A stretch of DNA of 64,000 nucleotides, taken from contig AP031355.1 in NCBI GenBank assembly GCA_037833965.1, positions 21,353,501 through 21,417,500 of the forward strand. The letters are read 5' to 3'. Position 1 is the stretch's first letter. Each line of letters starts with the position of its first letter. This DNA comes from Marchantia polymorpha subsp. ruderalis. Its lineage: Eukaryota > Streptophyta > Marchantiopsida > Marchantiales > Marchantiaceae. This document shows positions 25,381 to 39,300 of this stretch, piece by piece. The translations under genes and the position numbers were made by a program. The notes under the pieces were generated by a model. It searched no databases. It saw only the letters and a program-made list of their open reading frames with translations, and was not told where the DNA came from.

Positions 25381-28300
25381 TCATGTTAAGATTTTTTCCA
25401 AGTTTTTTTAATGGATTTCTTATTAATTAAGTGAATCGTATTTTATCTTTCACTTGTTTAGTTTTTCTTAATCTTTACCGGAAACTTATATCTAGATTTC
25501 TCCATATACATTTCAATTCTTACAAATCTTCTCTATACTTAAAAAAAATTACATTTTATATATATTTAGATCAAAAAAAATTTATCAAAAATTTTTTTCA
25601 AAATTTTTTTATCGATAATAATCAATAAAATTGCTTCAATAAATTTAAATGTTCAATTATAAATATTTTCTCATTTTTATGAAATCTTTTAAGATTGACT
25701 TAAGATTTGAAAAGTCAAGACTTTATTTAATTATACAGCATAACGATATTTTTAATTTTGCACCATGAAAAAAATCATGTGCAAAGATATTTGTGTATCC
25801 AACCATCACACAATTCATGTGTGAATGCAATATCAATTAAAGACAATCAATGCAAATTTAAAAATATGACGGTGTACAAATGCTGCCCACTGAATCTCAA
25901 ATTAGATCAATCAAATATATTCCCGTGTCTACTGGACAACTTCCAAAAAATTCCAAAAAATATCCTTTCAAAAATATCAAAACTTCATCAAAAGAAGTAC
26001 AATTTAGTATTCTTTCTGCTGTTTCCTTTTATTGATTCTTTTTTTTCCCGTCTCAGATGATAAAGCAACCTTCTGATTTATAATAACCTTGAAAACAGTT
26101 CTATGCAACTCTCTTTGTGAATGTAAGTTAATAATAGTGATACTTTTGAGCAATAATAGATTAATTCTACTTAAAGATGTTGTCAACACGAAGTTTATCT
26201 ATTATCTTCTCTTCTTCTCTATACATTTGTTTTTGAGTGAATAATATGCTCTTCCTTCTCTAGCGATCCAAATTTTTTCTTGTCAATATCACTCAAATAC
26301 TAATTCAAATACCATATTTACTATATACCTTACACTGCCACTTTATATCATATGAACCAATTGCATAAAATTTGAATTCTAGATGTGCGTAACATTGTTG
26401 TGAATGTTATTGAATTTGCTTACACCTTCCAATTTCCTTAGAGCTACTTTGGAGTATAAACTCTCAGTTGAAATGACATACTTCAAGATTATTTTGGTAG
26501 CAATCAAAGAAGTTTAACTTTTGATTAACTATAAAAATAATCAATCGCTGCCAATTTGTCTTCATTTATCTTGAATGAGTAGAAAAATGTTGCATTTGAG
26601 ATCTTATGATTTCTCATAAACTCATTAATAAACATTTCCAACACTTACATTAAGTATTGCAACTGCTTGCGATGAGTTGATTCTACAACTGCCATTTCAA
26701 CAGAATGAAATTTCTTTTCAATACTTTTGAATGAATTTTCAGGTTTACTCCAATATTTGCTAATGTGATTAAAACATTATAATCTAAAAAAATCAACTCA
26801 AACTTGAAAGTCCAACAAAATATAGAAGGATTGCAAGAGTGTTTACCGTGTTTGAACAAAACTTTGTAAGCCCAATATCATAAATTTATCACATACAAAA
26901 GTGTTCAAGTTTATATATTTGTACTCATGTCTCACCTAACAAAACAACATTAGCTTTTGAGCTATAATGTAATTAATTTGTTCATAAAAAATTAATAAAA
27001 CTTCTGTAAAATGTAGATATATTACAAGACACATGATAAATACACTGATTATTCTTAAACTTTGTAAATGTACTTATTAAATATAAGAAATAAAATTTTA
27101 AAAGAGCAAATTTTTTTCATTTTAAAAAAAATTCTATCAACGCAAATAATGTTATAACAATTTAAATAAAAAATTTAAAGTTTTATAATTATCATACATA
27201 CATATTTCAGACAAATAAATGCTCTACAACATTTGTAACCTATGTTAAAATCAATGCGTTTTATTTTTTAAAAGAATGTTTTTTTGTCAAAATCATTTGA
27301 TAAACAATTTTTTATGAATATTTTATCATAATAGTTGAAAATAAAGAATACATGTGATTCATTATTGAAAAAATACGAAAGAATTATTATTATTATAAAT
27401 ATTAAATTCATAAATATATGAAGTAAAATAAAAATTTTAAATATTACTATAATAAATTTTTTTGAAATTTTGAAATAAAACCTAGATGCTTAATAATATA
27501 TATCTGCAGTATAAATCAGAAAATTTTAAACAAATTATGTAAAATTCATATATAAAAAATGAATTTATTATATAAGTAGCTTCATATATTGTTCTTTATT
27601 CCATTCCCATTTTTTTTATTAAATGATGATTTGAATTTCAGTATATATGTAAAACATTTAGAAACATTCATTATTATGAATGAAACATCAATGTTTGCTA
27701 ATATTACCAAAATTTTATATTCTAATTTATAAATTAGGTACATAATTGTTTTTTTATATGTCAGAAAATAATTTTATTTTATTTTTAGTTTTTTGATAGA
27801 TAAGATTGATATGCATAATACTAGCACGATATTATATTAACTATTTATTTTTCTAGCTTTTAAAACTTTAAAGCTCAATGAAATCATTCAAATAATTATT
27901 CTTGTGAATATCAATTTTTTTACAACTTCTCAATCAAAAGTTTATTTTATTATCCTTCACAAGGACATCATAATTGGATTACAAGTTTTCAAAATTTGTA
28001 TGGGTCATGATTTTATCCAAAAATAAGACATAATTCTGCATAAAATTTTGCTTACATCTATAATTGAATTCAAATAATCAGAAAATTTAGTTTTTGATGA
28101 AAAATTAACATCATTAAATAAATATAAGGATGAATTTTGTCTCTAAATATAATCTGTTTAATTTTTAAAGTTATTGTGCGCACATATGGAATATTAAGGT
28201 TAACCTACTCGCTTAAGTCTTGAATTCCGTGAGAGACTAAATGTAAACGCTAAAAGATCAGTTACATATTTTGAAATTGTTTCAGATTTTTTTCCTTTTA

Positions 28301-28960
28301 AAAGCTCAAAGTATTTGAAAAATGAACATTGGTTTATTTGATCTTTTTGTAGAAAAATTCCTGGACTCACACACAAATACGTAAAAGGTTGCAGAAACGA
28401 GATTTAAACGAATCAAGTTTGAAATCTATAATTAAAACACATATTTTTATTGAGTTCACAAACGAGAATGTGATGGTATTCAAATCGAACAAGCCTTCAT
28501 TCCATTTGGTAATCCAAGAGTGTAAAAGTATTTTAAGCTCATTTTTCTTATCATTTTAATTGATTTGCAAAGTTACTTGCTATGGATTTACGAATTTGAA
28601 ACTACCTTACATGCGTCATGACATCACAAATGAAGATTTCCATTAAGACAGAAAGTAGCTATTGATGATGCATTATTATTCTAATTTGACCTATGAGTGT
28701 GTGGATACGTTACATGTATGAAGTATTGTAATGCCTTAAAAGTATGGGAATAGTTAGTCATGCTCTTAGGAGAGTAATAATTTTGATTAATTTTTTCCTG
28801 TTACAAAATATATATATATATCATGAGTTCTAAAGATGTATATATCAACATTCATATCTCAAAGCAAAAACATCATGTCAGCTGAGATATTCTGAATGTT
28901 TAGGTATTTTTAATCCAATCGATTCTGATAAGTGACGGGTCGTAGTTCTCACATTATAAT
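25380..28960. other. Strongly AT-rich block without genes
   Basis: Almost no frame exceeds 60 codons, and homopolymer A and T runs are frequent. No element ends, transposase or reverse transcriptase motifs were recognised. It resembles the AT-rich blocks at 2.2-6.2, 50.3-55.4 and 61.0-62.3 kb. Confidence 0.5.
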
Positions 28961-31900
28961 GGTAAACATACTTAGCCGCCTGTAACATGTTTCGAACTTA
29001 TAGGAATCTTCATACGTTTAGCTGTATTGCTCGGTCCACACTTTAAGAGAATAGAACTGAAGCCAAAGAGGATGAGCCAAAGTCAAATGGCCAAGTCCCG
29101 ATGGATCCTCGTGGTGCCTGGTTTGACGAGAACCGTGCACAGCCGTCGAGACCGGGCTGTGTTCGTTTGTGTTCGTTGGTGGGCAAGGGGTGCCAGCAGC
29201 CTGCCTTTTCATTTCCGTTCGCTGCATGACGATGCTACGACAGCGAATATATCTCACGTGAAGGTTTGACTGCACGCAAGCACACAAGCGGTCATTGGAA
29301 AGTGCAGAGCCCATTCGCTTTTGGAGTGGCAACACCTGCTTCTACCAGTTTCGACCAAGCTTTCCTCTTGTGAGGAAATAAGCTTTCGTCCCCTGCTACG
29401 AGGTAGTGATGACCCCGCCATGGGAAGAACTTGTGTTTCTATACTTGGCGAATAACGATGATACTTGGCAACGGGGTCGAGGCCGGGAAGTCGATGTTGC
29501 AACAAGTTGCAAACGCAGATACAGTTGGAACATATACAATCACTAAGTCTATCATATTATATGTGGAGACAGTAAAAGAGGCTCGCGCAGATGTCATGCA
29601 AAATTCTTTAAGTTATTAAAGATATCCCGAGAAACAGTACTGCAATGCAGTGAAAGGGACCAACAATCTCCAAATATTCTGGAGGGTGTGGGGAAAGGAC
29701 ACCAAAGTGATGGACAAAGTTTGGCAGCCAATTGCAATGCATGGGCAACGATACAAGATGCACCTACACCAATAAGTCTGATTCGTACGAGATAAGAGCA
29801 TCCTGCATGATGGTACAACGGCCAGTGTGCCGTTCATAGGCAATCCGAGGTCGATGGCACCCTCGGACTCTCTCATGTTCAGCTCATCCTGGAAGCTGAC
29901 CATGAACATGACAACCTGTCGAACCTAGGACATGAGGATGGACTCGACTGCATGTTCCAGTATTATGGACCCAAGGTCTACTACCCTAGCCGCATTTACG
30001 TACATAAGTGAAGGACATTCATGACCCAGAGCGTATGGATGCATGCGAACTACGATGCGCCTGGCATGTTGAGAGCCATCGTGGTGGCACAGTACGACAT
30101 AGTACCGCACAGTGGTTTCGATAGGATTTGAGAATGTCGTCAGTGCGTCTCTCCTCGTCTCGTCGAGTTGAGCGAGCTCGACCTTTGCGTTCCACGGAAG
30201 TAATCTCAGCTAAACTTGGAGGCTGCTTTCCTGTGCAGACGTCCTCTGGACCAAGACAAGGGAAGATGGAGCATGTTGTCCGCACGTGCAAAATGCCACT
30301 AAATTCTAAACACTGATAAATTAGTGCAACCGAAGCTCAAGAATGGGAGAAATACGATTCGCAAGCGTCGGTCAAACAATTTCATGTGCTGAAAGAGCTG
30401 GATTTGTCAGACTTTCTTCCTGCCCAGTCTGCCACCATCGCCGCCAAACCAAGAGAAAGGTACGCAGTTGAAGTCTACGGCCTGTCACGTGAATCTCCTC
30501 CAAAGACAGAGCGGAACCACGTGGAGCCCAGACGTCTTTTCGTGCCGAGATTATCCCGATCCCCTAACCGGCCCAACCCAACCCAGCTCGACCCTCGTGC
30601 TCGCTTGTCTGTGCAGTGTACGAGAGACTAGAGTACGTCGCATACAGGTGTAATTCGAGGTATAATTACCGCACCGCGTCTGCTAACGCGTAGTTTCGTT
30701 AGTAGTTACGGTTTGATTCCATCTGTGCTGTTAAGAAGGCTAACATAATCTCTTGTAAGAGCTGAGGAATCAACCCTCGAACTCCCGCCAACCTGGATCT
30801 ATCTCCCAGCGTGTAAACGAGCATTTCGAAGAGGAAATAATGAAAGCCCGATCAATATGCACGTCAGGGCTTCAACTTGAGATCGTATGTCGCATTCTCC
30901 ATACTCCACAACTGTGGTATGTAAAAAAAATACGTTGTTGAGGACATTGTCTTTCTTCCTACCCCGGTCTCACATGTTTAATATGAATAGATTGAGATGG
31001 AGTTTTGCTTCAGGAATATGAGCTATGAATCGAACATCCTTTTTGCCATAACAAACAAGGAAATGAATCAGGAGAGATGGGTGTAACTACGATGTAGGAG
31101 ATGGACATTTGCTGCTTGGACACATATGCTCCGAGGTCTATGGGGACTCGGGTGCTCGTTCCGTCATTCTAATATGACTCTTCTTTGAATCTTCCAAGCT
31201 TATTCACGTAAAGATACCATTGTGTTCATACGATTTGTTGTCAGTAGTAAGAGAACATAACGGATCGAAACCGAAAAGTCAGTCGTTTCCAATCGAACCT
31301 AGAAGAGGAAGTTGTTCATAGAAAGGTGGTAATCCTTCCCTAGAGCTGCAGGTAGGATTCGACAAGGTAAGGTAAACTTTTAGGGTTACCGGTATTGGGT
31401 AAAGGTAAAAGTTAAAGGCTGGGCTATAGGTAAGATAACGGGTAGAGTAAGTGCAAAGCTGAATGGATAATCATGTAAAACCCGGGTAACACTTTACCAT
31501 TGCAAAAGTCCATCACAAAATTCATGGCGCGGCCCGTCGAAGCAAATCGAAGCGTGAAGCCGGTATGCTGCCAGTGTTCAGCAGCAGAGTATATATAATA
31601 TGTGAGTAATGTTTAGTTGGTTTTTCACACTTTTCACACTCGGAGTGAGTTACCAAAGATCAAAATATATTTGGTGGCCAAGATAGTTCTTTTAATAATA
31701 AATAATGCATAATAAATAATGCTGAATAAATAACATCGGACAAGTCCATGTTCCATTACTATCTACTTGAAGGCCGGATAAGTTGATTTCCGAGACACAC
31801 AGCTAAAATACTAGGACGGTCACAGATGAGCAAGTTATATCAACCCTGAGTTAGAAATCAAGGTCGCCACTCTAACCATTATGTATTGGTAAATCACAGT

Positions 31901-32700
31901 CGTGGTACACATAAAGAATGTGTACCGGATAAACTTTTTAAATTACCTTGCTGAGGTCTAACTTTAATCTTAATATACTTGTTAACCATAGTAATGATAC
32001 ACATAGATAATATTTATGGGTTAAATTACCATTAGGTAACTGTAGTAGTGGTAACGTAAAGGCCCATGCATTACCGGGTAACATTTTACGTTAACTTGAC
32101 GAGGCCTAGCTGCATATGAAGGGGTGCTTTGTAGTACAGGGTGAACAAAGAGATATTATAGAAGCTTGGATTCCAAATGTAGCACGCATTGATATTATAA
32201 CGTGTCTATCATCTCGACGATTGGGTACATGGTAAAGTAGAACACAAATCAAACTTGGGAAGCGAAACCAGGTGGGTCCTCCTGTCCTGTCGTCGCCTTT
32301 CTGGAACTACAGTCGCTGCGTAGAGGAGCGAGGGGGCAGACATATTGTAGAGTGAGCGAGAAAGAGAGTTGACCGTCTGTCTGTGATGTGATCTCAACTT
32401 GACATATACACACACACCACGAGCACCTGTCTTCTCTCATTCATTGAGTTTCAGTGGACCAAGATTCCCATCATTCTCCTGCCGCAAAAGAGTGCCTGAA
32501 ACCTCACATGACAAGCTGCGGTCGCTGACCTGAGCCAACCCGACTCTAGCACGCACACGGACGACTACAATCCTATCCTCTTGTTTGGACGTTCATGAAA
32601 TGTACGCACATGCCCTCTACCTAGACTCACGAAAAAGGGGCGACATCGACATTGATTCGACACAAAGTGCAATGGAGTAGGTGACACGCTGTTAACTCTT
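28960..32700. other. Intergenic, mixed composition, no gene recognised
   Basis: No conserved domain was seen on either strand. An AATAAATAATGC-type tandem repeat of about three units lies near 31694-31735. Two segments rich in GGTAA/TTACC words (31365-31495 and 31975-32095) look like partly inverted relatives of each other and may be remains of one repeat, but no clear termini could be set. Confidence 0.3.
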
Positions 32701-32711
32701 CCAGCACATAC

Positions 32712-32885
32712 TTGTGTCTTTGAGGTATTTTCAATGACTGCCTTGCATCGAGTGCTTGACAAGATGAGGAGTGGTACCAGGTAAATGACAAAACTGACGG
32801 CGAGTCCTGCGTGGATGAAACCTAGTGGATAACACGGGGCTAGCCCCCACAGCATCAAGATGTGGAACATATTGTACAGCGCTAC
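32712..32885 (-). CDS. Candidate internal exon of an unrecognised membrane protein
   Basis: On the minus strand a good acceptor (ttccttctaactcag) is followed by exactly 58 open codons and a strong GTATGT donor. The translation is very hydrophobic and would form two membrane helices (M-F-H-I-L-M-L-W-G-L-A and A-V-S-F-V-I-Y-L-V-P-L-L-I-L), joined by P-C-Y-P-L-G-F-I-H-A-G. I do not recognise the family and found no convincing flanking exons, so this may be a relic or chance. The paired splice sites and phase 0-0 length are the main support. Confidence 0.25.
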
Positions 32886-32912
32886 CTGAGTTAGAAGGAA
32901 TAACTTGAGCAC

Positions 32913-34900
32913 AAAAGAACTAACTGCCTATGGTGATTGATATCATATGGATCGGATTACTTGTCATTGTATAGCGTAATAGAAACTCGCAGACAACAGT
33001 AATATAAAGTTAATCGAGGGTTTATAAATCTTCGGTTTTTTTTTCGTTTGGTTGGGATTTTGATAAAATGTAAATTGTCAATTTTTGTGCGTTTACCTGT
33101 CAGAATCGCAATATTCAGCTCAATGTGACGTATACACCTTCTCCTTCCACAGCAAACTCCACATTACTAATGTTATCATGTGTCTCTCTAATCTGAATGG
33201 ATAATTAGTAATATGGAATAGTATTATACTTGGACACATGAATAAGGATGATAAATAATTGCAATGTAGATGGATGAAACAAGCAAAGTGAAAGAACTAG
33301 ACAGTACAAAGATGTAGGAGTTGCTGACTAGAGGGAGGTAACATGTTCTTCTCCAGAAGTGAGAGAAATGTTTACAAGTATCAACATCTCTACCTTTAGT
33401 TTCCTTGTTTCTCTCCTGGATGTTTGGAAGCTCGGTAGCAAGGTGACAAATCATCTTCTCTCATGTCAACGTTCGCATACTCTATGCAGCATGAAGTGAA
33501 TAAGCTTTGTGCTCCCACTCGACCTCGTTTCGCTGCTTCACCTCCACAAGGATAAGTTCTATGCAGTTATCCGCTAGGAAAGGAACAACGACGAAGAATC
33601 AGTTGTAAAAGTCAAATGTTCTTCTTGGCTGTAAAGCTCTTGAAAATGACTCGATGATCACCGGGCACTTTTTAGAAGTCCGCCTTTTGGTACAATCACT
33701 AGATTTGAGCTCTCTTTTGCACAGAGACAGCACGATTGTTTATCGACATATTTTTTTGCCATGTATTGACTATAATTTCGATATCCGTGAGTGTAATAGT
33801 TGAATCCATTTTAACATGATGCTTCCGAGTTGAGGACCCCAGTCAGAATGAATGTGGTATAGACGCAAAGAGATTCCGCTTGTTTGTTTTTTAAATGTTT
33901 CATCAATTATGGATCTGCTATCTTCCTCACCATGTCATGCAGCAAGACAAAAGCCGAGAGACCTCGTTGTGAAATTTATAATATAGTGCCCAGCTTTAAT
34001 ACCTATTGGGATTCCTCACAATTTTGCCGGTGGAATCTTGGAATGCATGACAAGTCGCTCACCCTCATGATGAAAAAGGGGATGGAGAGACATCCTCTGT
34101 GACTTCTGGAAATTTCGTACACATATTGAAAATGAAAGACAAAACGACCTCGTTGAATTCCATGGTCACAGCTTTGATAGACATTCTTTTGATTGTCATC
34201 CGGAAGGCTGCTTTGACTTTTGACACGTTTGAAACAAGATCGCCTTTTTGTTTTCCTCGACTTCGTGCTTGAAAGTCGGGTCAAATTGTACACAGCTCGA
34301 TATTGTCATTGATTATCGCTTTCATGCGCGCACTAAATTAGTCCACCGGTGTACTGTATGTAAAACTCTCGTTCGATGTCAAGAATCAGATCAGATGCTT
34401 CCAAGTATGGGGAGGGAATCTCTCCCATGTTATAAATGGCCTTCACTTCCATGCATTGAATGCTCCCTTTGAAGTACGAGTTTTAGTGTCACAATATTCC
34501 TTTCTGTTTCATTTCCTTTTCCAATTTTTATGGAAATGTAGTCGGTACCTTTTATTAGTGGTATTGAATCCGTACCTCGGGAGTACCCTCCATTGTTGCA
34601 CTTTGGATGGTTTTCATTACTCCAGCTCACCTAGAATTTGCACTTATATTGAGTTGAGCACTGGATTTATGTGGAATTTCGAACGAGGACCATTGCCTAA
34701 AATTGCACTTTCGGAGGATTGACCGGAGTCAATCACATCGAAAACTCATAAAGGACTTTATAAGTTACGCATGTATGATGAATGCACTTGACATAGAATT
34801 TTTTTCGTGTAAAGTCGCGATTAACGAGAATTTGCAATCAGCCCGTGTATTGTTTTGGAGGAAAGTTCATGCCGTTAGAGAGAGTTGACTGTACTTTGTG
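32913..34900. other. Intergenic, no gene recognised
   Basis: Short frames on both strands (33224-33454 minus, 34003-34293 minus, 34456-34722 plus) have no known motifs or splice structure. Composition is average to AT-rich. Confidence 0.35.
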
Positions 34901-35700
34901 TAATGAGATGAACTCACTTTTTTTTTTTGGTTTTAATCCAATTCAAAGATGGCTATGATTTTTATATTTAGTAAATGTCGATTATCACTAAGATATTCTC
35001 ATGTTTATAGATGAATCATTTGAATATTTCTTTTCATATTTAGAAATTTATGCTTATTATACATTTTTCAATTTGCAAAAAATATATTATTCAATTTTTA
35101 TTTCTAGACAAGCATAATTTTGCAGAATAAATTATAATTGATGCACAAGATATTGTAAATCAAGTAATCTCATTATGTAGCACTTGGAGCAAAATTCTTA
35201 AATAGGAGAGGAAAGAGTTTTCAACCTCCAGTGAAGTAAGATTATGAGTATAATTTTCACTAAAGGTAAATAAAGTGCTAAAGGCTCAAGCTGTATATGC
35301 GGCACAAAGCTAAAGCGAGTTCAATCAAGACAAAACATTTGTAACTTTGTATACTATATGTATGAACAGTAAGATTTACTTACACTGCCCTTGACTTCAA
35401 TGTAGTGAAGTCAAGCTCGGTTGAGGTGATACTTGTATTTATTTTCGTAAAATCATATTACTGTGAAAATTCTGTAAGTAAAAGTTAACGTTTTATAGAT
35501 TAGTGAATTATTTGGACAAATCACATTGAAATTGAAAGTATTGAAATTTATTTGTGTTGAAAATCTTCTTTTAAAGAATTATCAGTGTAGATTCTTATGG
35601 AACAAATTTACTTTATTAAATGTAAATTGATCTATCAAAATTCTCAAGCCAACTTTGTAGCTGGATAATCAGACACAATCAACTTTCATAATGGAAATCG
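34900..35700. other. AT-rich stretch without genes
   Basis: Composition is strongly A/T, no frame reaches 60 codons, and no repeat ends were found. Confidence 0.45.
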
Positions 35701-35907
35701 TTGACAACATGCTTTCCCGATTTCGTTTAAGTCTACCCAGCAATATGGAGGTTGCTGCTTTCAACAGCAAGGATTTGAGAAATGAGTAACATAAACTACT
35801 CCGTTCGGAAATGCCGAATGATTCCAAGGGGATGGTTCTATCTCCTTGTGGTTGCAGATGAGCGTCATATCTGCGAAACTCAATAAAGGAACCACCTCGG
35901 ATACATT

Positions 35908-36306
35908 TTGTGTAGTTTTATTCGAGGATCTCATACAACCCAATCAAACTGCCTGTGGTTTCAGATGATTACTGGTTATCTAACCCAATGTACTGCTTCT
36001 TACATCTCGGATCACGGAGATGTAAGATTACAAACCGAGAGCACTTGGTTGTATGGCATGTCGACGATTAGAGCACAGCTGCCAACGCTTTTCCTCGAGA
36101 CAAGCTACTGTGTGCAGAACGAGAAGGACGATTACTGTGTTGGCCAATTGGGACGTTGTGATTGGACAACATACTCCTATATTTCCGACGAGAATGTAAT
36201 AGATTTTCTAGTTTCTATTCATTTTTTGTCTACAGTGTTTTGTGTAGCAACAAGTCAGGAACAGTTTCTGGCATACAAGGTCAGTCCTCATGTTGCATCC
36301 CTTTGA
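35908..36306 (+). CDS. Unrecognised 132-codon open frame, possible exon or chance
   Basis: The frame reads through fairly balanced amino-acid content (for example C-D-W-T-T-Y-S-Y-I-S-D-E-N-V-I-D-F-L) rather than low complexity. A tttcag acceptor-like site precedes an internal ATG near 35965, and a GTCAGT donor-like site follows A-Y-K near 36280. No domain, signal peptide or family was recognised and no neighbouring exons were found. Confidence 0.15.
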   Translation: MCSFIRGSHTTQSNCLWFQMITGYLTQCTASYISDHGDVRLQTESTWLYGMSTIRAQLPTLFLETSYCVQNEKDDYCVGQLGRCDWTTYSYISDENVIDFLVSIHFLSTVFCVATSQEQFLAYKVSPHVASL

Positions 36307-39300
36307 TTTTATAATTGTGCCTTAACTGCACCAACCTTCATGTTGGTCACTGTGGCGAAGGGAGCCACGTACAAAACAAAAAAGGGAGTTCACCAAAGGC
36401 GTGGACACTATTACGTTGTACACTGCTCTAAGCAGCTGGTACTCGACGACGACGGGTGTACAGTCGTTATAGGCCGGAGAATGTAATATATTGGTATTTC
36501 CTGTTCATGATGTCTAGGAAGTGGTGTGAGCCAGTTTAGCTTGTCCTACATGTTGTTTTTAAATGTATCTTTTATAATGAATGAATGACGATTTGATTCA
36601 AGCCTGTTTCTACGTCCCCAGTCCGAGATGAAGGGCTTGAGGACTTTGTCTCTTTTCTTTCATACCACACGCAAACATGGTTATATGAAAGCCAAGAGAG
36701 CCAGACAATATAGGTACAAAATTTGGATGAATTGTACGTTTATTTAATACCTCGCATAGGGCCCGTTAACTGGCTAGACCAGCATAGAATTTGAATATTA
36801 TTTTATGCTCTAGCTCATCCAGGTGAAAGCGGGATCTCGTTTTACTGATGATCGTATCCTGTCCTTACTCTATAGCCAACTTTTTTTCTTCCCATCATGA
36901 GATTGGACTATGACCATAGCCTATGGGGCCAAAACTATAATAACACCTTCGTTTCTCTCACACAGTTTTCGAGGACCAATATTTGAAATTCCAAAAAATA
37001 ATGTGAGAGTACAAAGTACTTATCGGTCTATGATCGTGGTTTGTAAAGATAAATTTAACCCTTGAGTTTTCAGAAGAAAACAAGGTACTTGGCGATGAAC
37101 TGGCTAATGTATTGAAGAGATAAGAAACTTTGCCAAAGTTCAGTATCTAGGTTTGGTCTCATGTGGTAGTAAGGAAGCAAATTCTGACATTTGCCTTATG
37201 AGACCGAGAGTTTTAAGATGCTTGTGGATTGTATCTACAGATAGTGTCTCCAGGCAATACAGAGGACTACTTTGAGGACAAGGTTGACTTACGGAGCTTC
37301 CAAAGACTCCCGAAAGCAGACGAAATGAATATTTAAACACGTCTGGAGATGGGCAGCAAGCACAAATATGGTATCCAGAAAGGAAAACAATGAAGGAATA
37401 CAACATTACAACATAAGACTGCAGTGTGTGCTTTTCGATTTGATGGGAGCTTCTCATCCTTTTTAATATATTATTCGATTTCAATTGTTTTTGCTTAGAG
37501 TGTGCATTGCACACCATAGTAGCCTACTCAACAGATACCATAGTCCCGACGGGCATGGATCGCTAGGACGTGTAGGAAGAAGCGGTAGATGGCTACAGCT
37601 CTGCACATTGATCAGCAGATATTTTGTGCATTATGAATATCATAGAAGATAATCGTTGTTTCGTAAGTGGTTCTCTACTTCTTTGTCGTGCACCTGGCCA
37701 GAGTTTCACGACCTCCAGCTCATGATTTGAGTTCCCAGTTTATGGATATTCAGGTTTTCTGTTGTATCTTCATTCTGCATGAATAGTGCAATCTGAAGAA
37801 GATGGAATTAGGAGGATCCAATTATTCCCGTTTGAATTAGAAGGATAAAAGTTTTCTCCAGAGCCTCTTGGGTGAAGAGCAGAGTCCTGGGCCGTTGGCA
37901 CAAATCAGGGGAGAAGATCTTCGACCCGAAACAGTCATCTCTCTTACCTGGCATCAGGACCGTGTCCTGCCACTGCCAGGCAGTCTGACCAGGTCAGAAG
38001 CATTGCAGTACTGAGGCTAGGACTTTACATGTATTCGGGCTGAACCTGAAAGAGATAAGGTCATCTATCAAGCTAGCTCTGGAGCTGTAGCTATTTGTGT
38101 TCAGTTTCTTGATGGATGATGGGATTTTGGTAAAAGCTGTTGATCAAGTGAACAAACTTCCAAGAAAATTCCCCTTCGTATCATGCACTTTAATCAGCTA
38201 AAATCAGCCCCATTTGTTTCAATGAGTGAACAGGACTCCTTGTTTAGTTGCCGTCTAACATGATATACTTGTAGTTCTGGCATTGCAAGATCTTTCAATC
38301 TAATTTTATTTCTCCGCTAAGTCTGGATCTTTGCCGTAGATTGTGCAGTTGATTTTGGACCTCCAGTTACTCACGAGTGAATTGAAGATTGACCCCGGTA
38401 GTAACAGAAGTGGAGAGTGGTTTTATGACAACAAAAAGAAGTGCACAGAAATCCTTAAACTGCGGAGGAAGAGAAGGCAAGCAAAATCCCGTGGTATCAG
38501 ATTTGAATGAGCTAAATCAGCAAACATGAAATACAATCAAAGTCAACACACGGTAGCAATCTCTTGCTTAAAGCAACGCATCAAGTAACTTCAAGCAGAG
38601 TAACCCTTAAGCGCATCGGAGCATACTGTGCAGAGCAGAAACAACAACAGTGCGCTGTCGTTGTTTCAAAGACTACGTTTCCAAATCTGGAAGCTAGCTC
38701 TGGATACACTAAGCCTACGACGTAAGAATATGCTCTGATTGACGATTAGTTGTCAGTCACGGTACATACAGGTATATGTTACCACTAAAAGCTCTCATAT
38801 TGCAAACATCGTGAGATCGTCCTGAGTTCCAATAGCGGCAGATTTTGGTTGGTAAGAGGACGAATCCTACTTCAGACAGAAGCGAGAGATTGCCCTTTGT
38901 GTACTTTCATTTACTTTTACCTATAGTGGTGTCTACAACGTAGATAGCCCTATAAAGCTTATTCCCTTCACTCTCATGATTGTCTAAGCTTTAGCTAAAG
39001 GGAAGGTAGCAAGTAATATAGCATAAAGGAAGGAAGACCCCATCAAAGACGTACATGGATGAAGCCGAAGGGATGTGATGGGCTAGGCACAACAGCGTCA
39101 CAGTAGGAATTTGTCCTACTGCACCTAAGGTTTAGCTACGGTGCCAGCACACTTCCGCTAGTTTCAATGCATACCATTCATGAAGACAGGTTATTCATCA
39201 AGTTCAGAGCGAGGATATGATTTATGAACCTGTGCATTTGTGGGTGGTGATCATGGAAGTTAGAAATCTGCGTTCATTGAACAAGACTTCTGACTAGGAG

